Shown one piece after another: positions 33,413-35,411 of a DNA stretch of 35,411 bases. The stretch is from the NCBI GenBank assembly GCA_017621845.1, contig JAGASI010000064.1:1-35411 (forward strand), written 5' to 3'. The notes under the pieces are model-generated. The model was given only the letters and a program-made list of their open reading frames with translations, did no database searches and was not told where the DNA came from. This DNA is from Muribaculaceae bacterium. Lineage in GTDB: Bacteria; Bacteroidota; Bacteroidia; Bacteroidales; Muribaculaceae. Within the stretch, counting starts at the first letter, position 1; each line of letters starts with the position of its first letter. Both the position numbers and the translations under genes were made by a program.

Positions 33413-35139
33413 TTCCCGGTACCTTTCTTGTCTTTACCCGATTTTTTCTTGTTTGATGCCGACTTCTTAGCTTTAGCATTGTTTGCCGGGCCTTGGAGCA
33501 TGGTATTGTAGCGTCCGGGGCTGTTCAGGATATGCTTGGCGACCTGAATTGTCGAGTCGCTGTCAAGCAGACGCCTGATCTGGTCAGCCTCGCTAAAGTA
33601 ACGCTGACCTATGGCGCGATTGATCTCTTGTTTAATATCGTCATGACGGATTTTAAGGTCACGCTTCAGGTCGGGCTTGAGCATCGACGACAACACCTTA
33701 ATCTGGGCTTCTACCGAGTCGGTCAGATAGCCTTCGAGACGGGCTGCATCCCTCAGATATTTGATACCTGCATCATAGGGCAACTCATAGTTGAACTTTA
33801 CCGAATCAATCCCGGATACAAACTCTTCAAACATCTCGTCAGAGACCTTCCATTTCATTGGATCGGGAACCGCCTCATGGGTATTGGCATAACGGTTGGC
33901 ATAGTTGTTAATCCAATCATCGGCCAAGAGTTTATACATCAATCTTGACATTTCGGGAGTCTTGACTACCGAGTCGGGAGTGATACCGCCACCGTCACGC
34001 ACCGGACGTCCGGCCGCCGTATAGAACACCGTCGTGAGAGAGTCCGGTATACGTTCCGACGCATTATCGGTACTCTTATGAGAATAATTGATAGCCTGAA
34101 TAAGGCGTCCCGACGGAATATAATAACGCCCGGTGGTCACTTTCATCAGACCGTCGTATGGCATAGGGCGTACATTCTGGACGAGACCCTTACCGTAGGA
34201 ACGCTCACCGATAACGACTGCACGATCAAGATCCTGGAGAGCCCCGGAAAGAATTTCGGCCGACGATGCTGTACCGCCATCAATAAGCACTGCCATAGGC
34301 ATCTCAGTGGTAATCGGATGATTGGTAGTCTTGTAAGTCTTATTGTTGCCTTTATCGCGGTATCTCACCTCGACGACATTGGTCCCCTTGGGGACAAAGT
34401 CACCAACAATACGCACAGCGCCCTCAAGGATACCGCCACCGTTTTCTCTCAAATCGAGTACCAGTGACTTTACCTCAGTCTTGGCGATAAGTGAACGCAC
34501 AGCCTCGGCAACCTTATCAGCAGTATGCTCGTTGAAGGTAGAGATATTGACATACCCCACACCGTCACCTATATAACCATAATAGGGGACAGGGTCAATT
34601 TTGATTGTACCTCGGATGATTGTGATGGTCTTAAGGGAGTCTTTTACATAGGGACGGCGTATATCGAGCTTCACCTCAGTACCGGGTTGTCCCTTGAGCT
34701 TGGCACTTACTTCTTTAATATCAACGTCACCGGTAACTTTTTCACCATTGATTGCCAATAAAATATCACCGTGGCGCACTCCGGCCCGACGTGCCGGCGA
34801 GTCCCAACGAGGCTCTACCAGAACAACCACCGAGTCACGCTTACTGATCACCGATCCTATGCCGGCATACTCTCCCGACGAGACTGACAGAATCTCTTCC
34901 TGTTCTTCCGGTGAATAATATTCGGTATATGGGTCGGCCTGGGACAGCATGGCATCTATGGCCGTGCGCATCGCCTGATTTCCGTCAAGAGTATCGATAT
35001 AATTCAGTATCAACTCCTTATATACCTGATTGAAAGTCGAGAGATTTCGAGATATATCTGACTTGCCACTGCGCGACACTGCCGATACACTCGTCAACAA
35101 CACCGTTGCGGATAATACCGTGTATAGTAATTTTTTCAT
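33409..35139 (-). CDS. S41 family C-terminal processing peptidase (CtpA-like)
   Basis: A 576-residue exported serine protease. It has a signal peptide (MKKLLYTVLSATVLLTSVSA), a PDZ domain at about 88-170 (YAGIGSV, SPARRAGVRHGDILLAINGE), then the S41 core with GGILEGAV, GGTASSAEILSGALQD containing the likely nucleophile Ser292, and ERSYGKGLVQ with Lys317 as general base. A long C-terminal region follows and ends in a Lys-rich tail (KKSASNKKKSGKDKKGTGK). It would process or degrade periplasmic proteins at their C-termini. It is the first gene of an operon with mfd and mutS, preceded by a consensus-like promoter. Its pairing with DNA repair genes has no obvious functional basis. Confidence 0.93.
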   Translation of the reverse strand: MKKLLYTVLSATVLLTSVSAVSRSGKSDISRNLSTFNQVYKELILNYIDTLDGNQAMRTAIDAMLSQADPYTEYYSPEEQEEILSVSSGEYAGIGSVISKRDSVVVLVEPRWDSPARRAGVRHGDILLAINGEKVTGDVDIKEVSAKLKGQPGTEVKLDIRRPYVKDSLKTITIIRGTIKIDPVPYYGYIGDGVGYVNISTFNEHTADKVAEAVRSLIAKTEVKSLVLDLRENGGGILEGAVRIVGDFVPKGTNVVEVRYRDKGNNKTYKTTNHPITTEMPMAVLIDGGTASSAEILSGALQDLDRAVVIGERSYGKGLVQNVRPMPYDGLMKVTTGRYYIPSGRLIQAINYSHKSTDNASERIPDSLTTVFYTAAGRPVRDGGGITPDSVVKTPEMSRLMYKLLADDWINNYANRYANTHEAVPDPMKWKVSDEMFEEFVSGIDSVKFNYELPYDAGIKYLRDAARLEGYLTDSVEAQIKVLSSMLKPDLKRDLKIRHDDIKQEINRAIGQRYFSEADQIRRLLDSDSTIQVAKHILNSPGRYNTMLQGPANNAKAKKSASNKKKSGKDKKGTGK

Positions 35140-35166
35140 CTTATATCTATTTGAAAAACATGTACG

Positions 35167-35197
35167 CGAAGTTACACATTATCAAACAAAACACAAA
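35167..35197 (-). promoter_or_regulatory. Promoter of the S41 protease-mfd-mutS operon
   Basis: On the minus strand TTTG (35197-35194), a 19-nt spacer and TAACTTCG (35174-35167) match the Bacteroidetes promoter with one mismatch in the -7 box. The ATG at 35139 is about 21 nt from the predicted start. Confidence 0.65.
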
Positions 35198-35371
35198 ATA
35201 AAAGGTTGCCTGAAACTTATGATAGAGTCAAACTACAGAGTCATACTACAACAATAAATTACCGACCTAAACACGGCTCTTTCATTTAAAATTTAAATAA
35301 GCGCATAATACCCTTACCCGATTCATTTCGAGTCAGGTAAATCTTTATGAGCTGTATGTTAGTTATTTATC

Positions 35372-35404
35372 TTTGGTTTGAAAGATAAAAATTCATTATT
35401 TTTG
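35372..35404 (+). promoter_or_regulatory. Promoter reading off the right end of the window
   Basis: TTTG at 35372-35375, a 21-nt spacer and TATTTTTG at 35397-35404 match the consensus. It would drive a plus-strand gene beyond the window. The preceding 35198-35371 shows no gene. Confidence 0.6.
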
Positions 35405-35411
35405 TGATAAA

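Overview
The window looks like a chromosomal segment of a Bacteroidales bacterium, most likely Muribaculaceae or a close relative (family level is inference). Support comes from several promoters of the Bacteroidetes type (-33 TTTG, -7 TAnnTTTG), a TonB receptor paired with a surface lipoprotein, a Bacteroidetes-type OmpA protein, a eukaryote-like (GH13_8) glycogen branching enzyme, a Bacteroides-like malate dehydrogenase and weak Shine-Dalgarno signals. I see no rRNA, tRNA, CRISPR array or prophage.

Layout, left to right. 1-370 (-): 5' part of an IS5-family transposase with an in-frame stop, running off the left edge. 553-2813 (-): two-gene operon for an NfnAB-type ferredoxin/NAD(P)H flavoprotein complex. 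2866-4044 (-): GT4 glycosyltransferase. 4405-5544 (+): OmpA-like protein with a strong promoter and terminator. 5778-8090 (+): secreted (alpha/alpha)6 glycosidase. 8205-8714 (+): exported deaminase-fold protein that has lost its zinc ligands. 8715-10933 (+): hydrolysing UDP-GlcNAc 2-epimerase (NeuC/LegG-like) and a CBS-nucleotidyltransferase (PtmE-like), both with TTG starts and tightly coupled. 10989-12209 (+): Obg GTPase. 12374-13332: a four-helix-bundle/zinc-ribbon gene bracketed by degenerate TTCG-rich repeats. 13303-17041 (+): TonB receptor, BtuG-like beta-propeller lipoprotein and a small membrane protein, probably a corrinoid uptake operon. 17096-18136 (+): acyltransferase-3 with a near-perfect promoter. 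18133-20523 (-): CMP-nonulosonate synthetase, Gfo/Idh oxidoreductase and SDR (LegF/PtmF/PtmA-like). 20757-22898 (+): glycogen branching enzyme. 22946-24800 (-): mtnN-luxS-AlbA_2 operon for S-adenosylhomocysteine recycling and AI-2. 24894-27083 (+): glycerate kinase and malate dehydrogenase. 27351-35139 (-): S41 protease, mfd and mutS as one operon.

How the parts work together. The NeuC/PtmE pair and the PtmA/PtmF/LegF-like trio look like two separated parts of a legionaminic-type nonulosonic acid pathway; the dehydratase, aminotransferase, acetyltransferase and synthase steps are not in the window. The GT4 and acyltransferase could act on the resulting surface glycan. The most unusual items are the exported pseudo-deaminase, the repeat-bracketed four-helix-bundle gene lying directly in front of the BtuB/BtuG-like genes, and the AlbA_2 gene translationally coupled to luxS.
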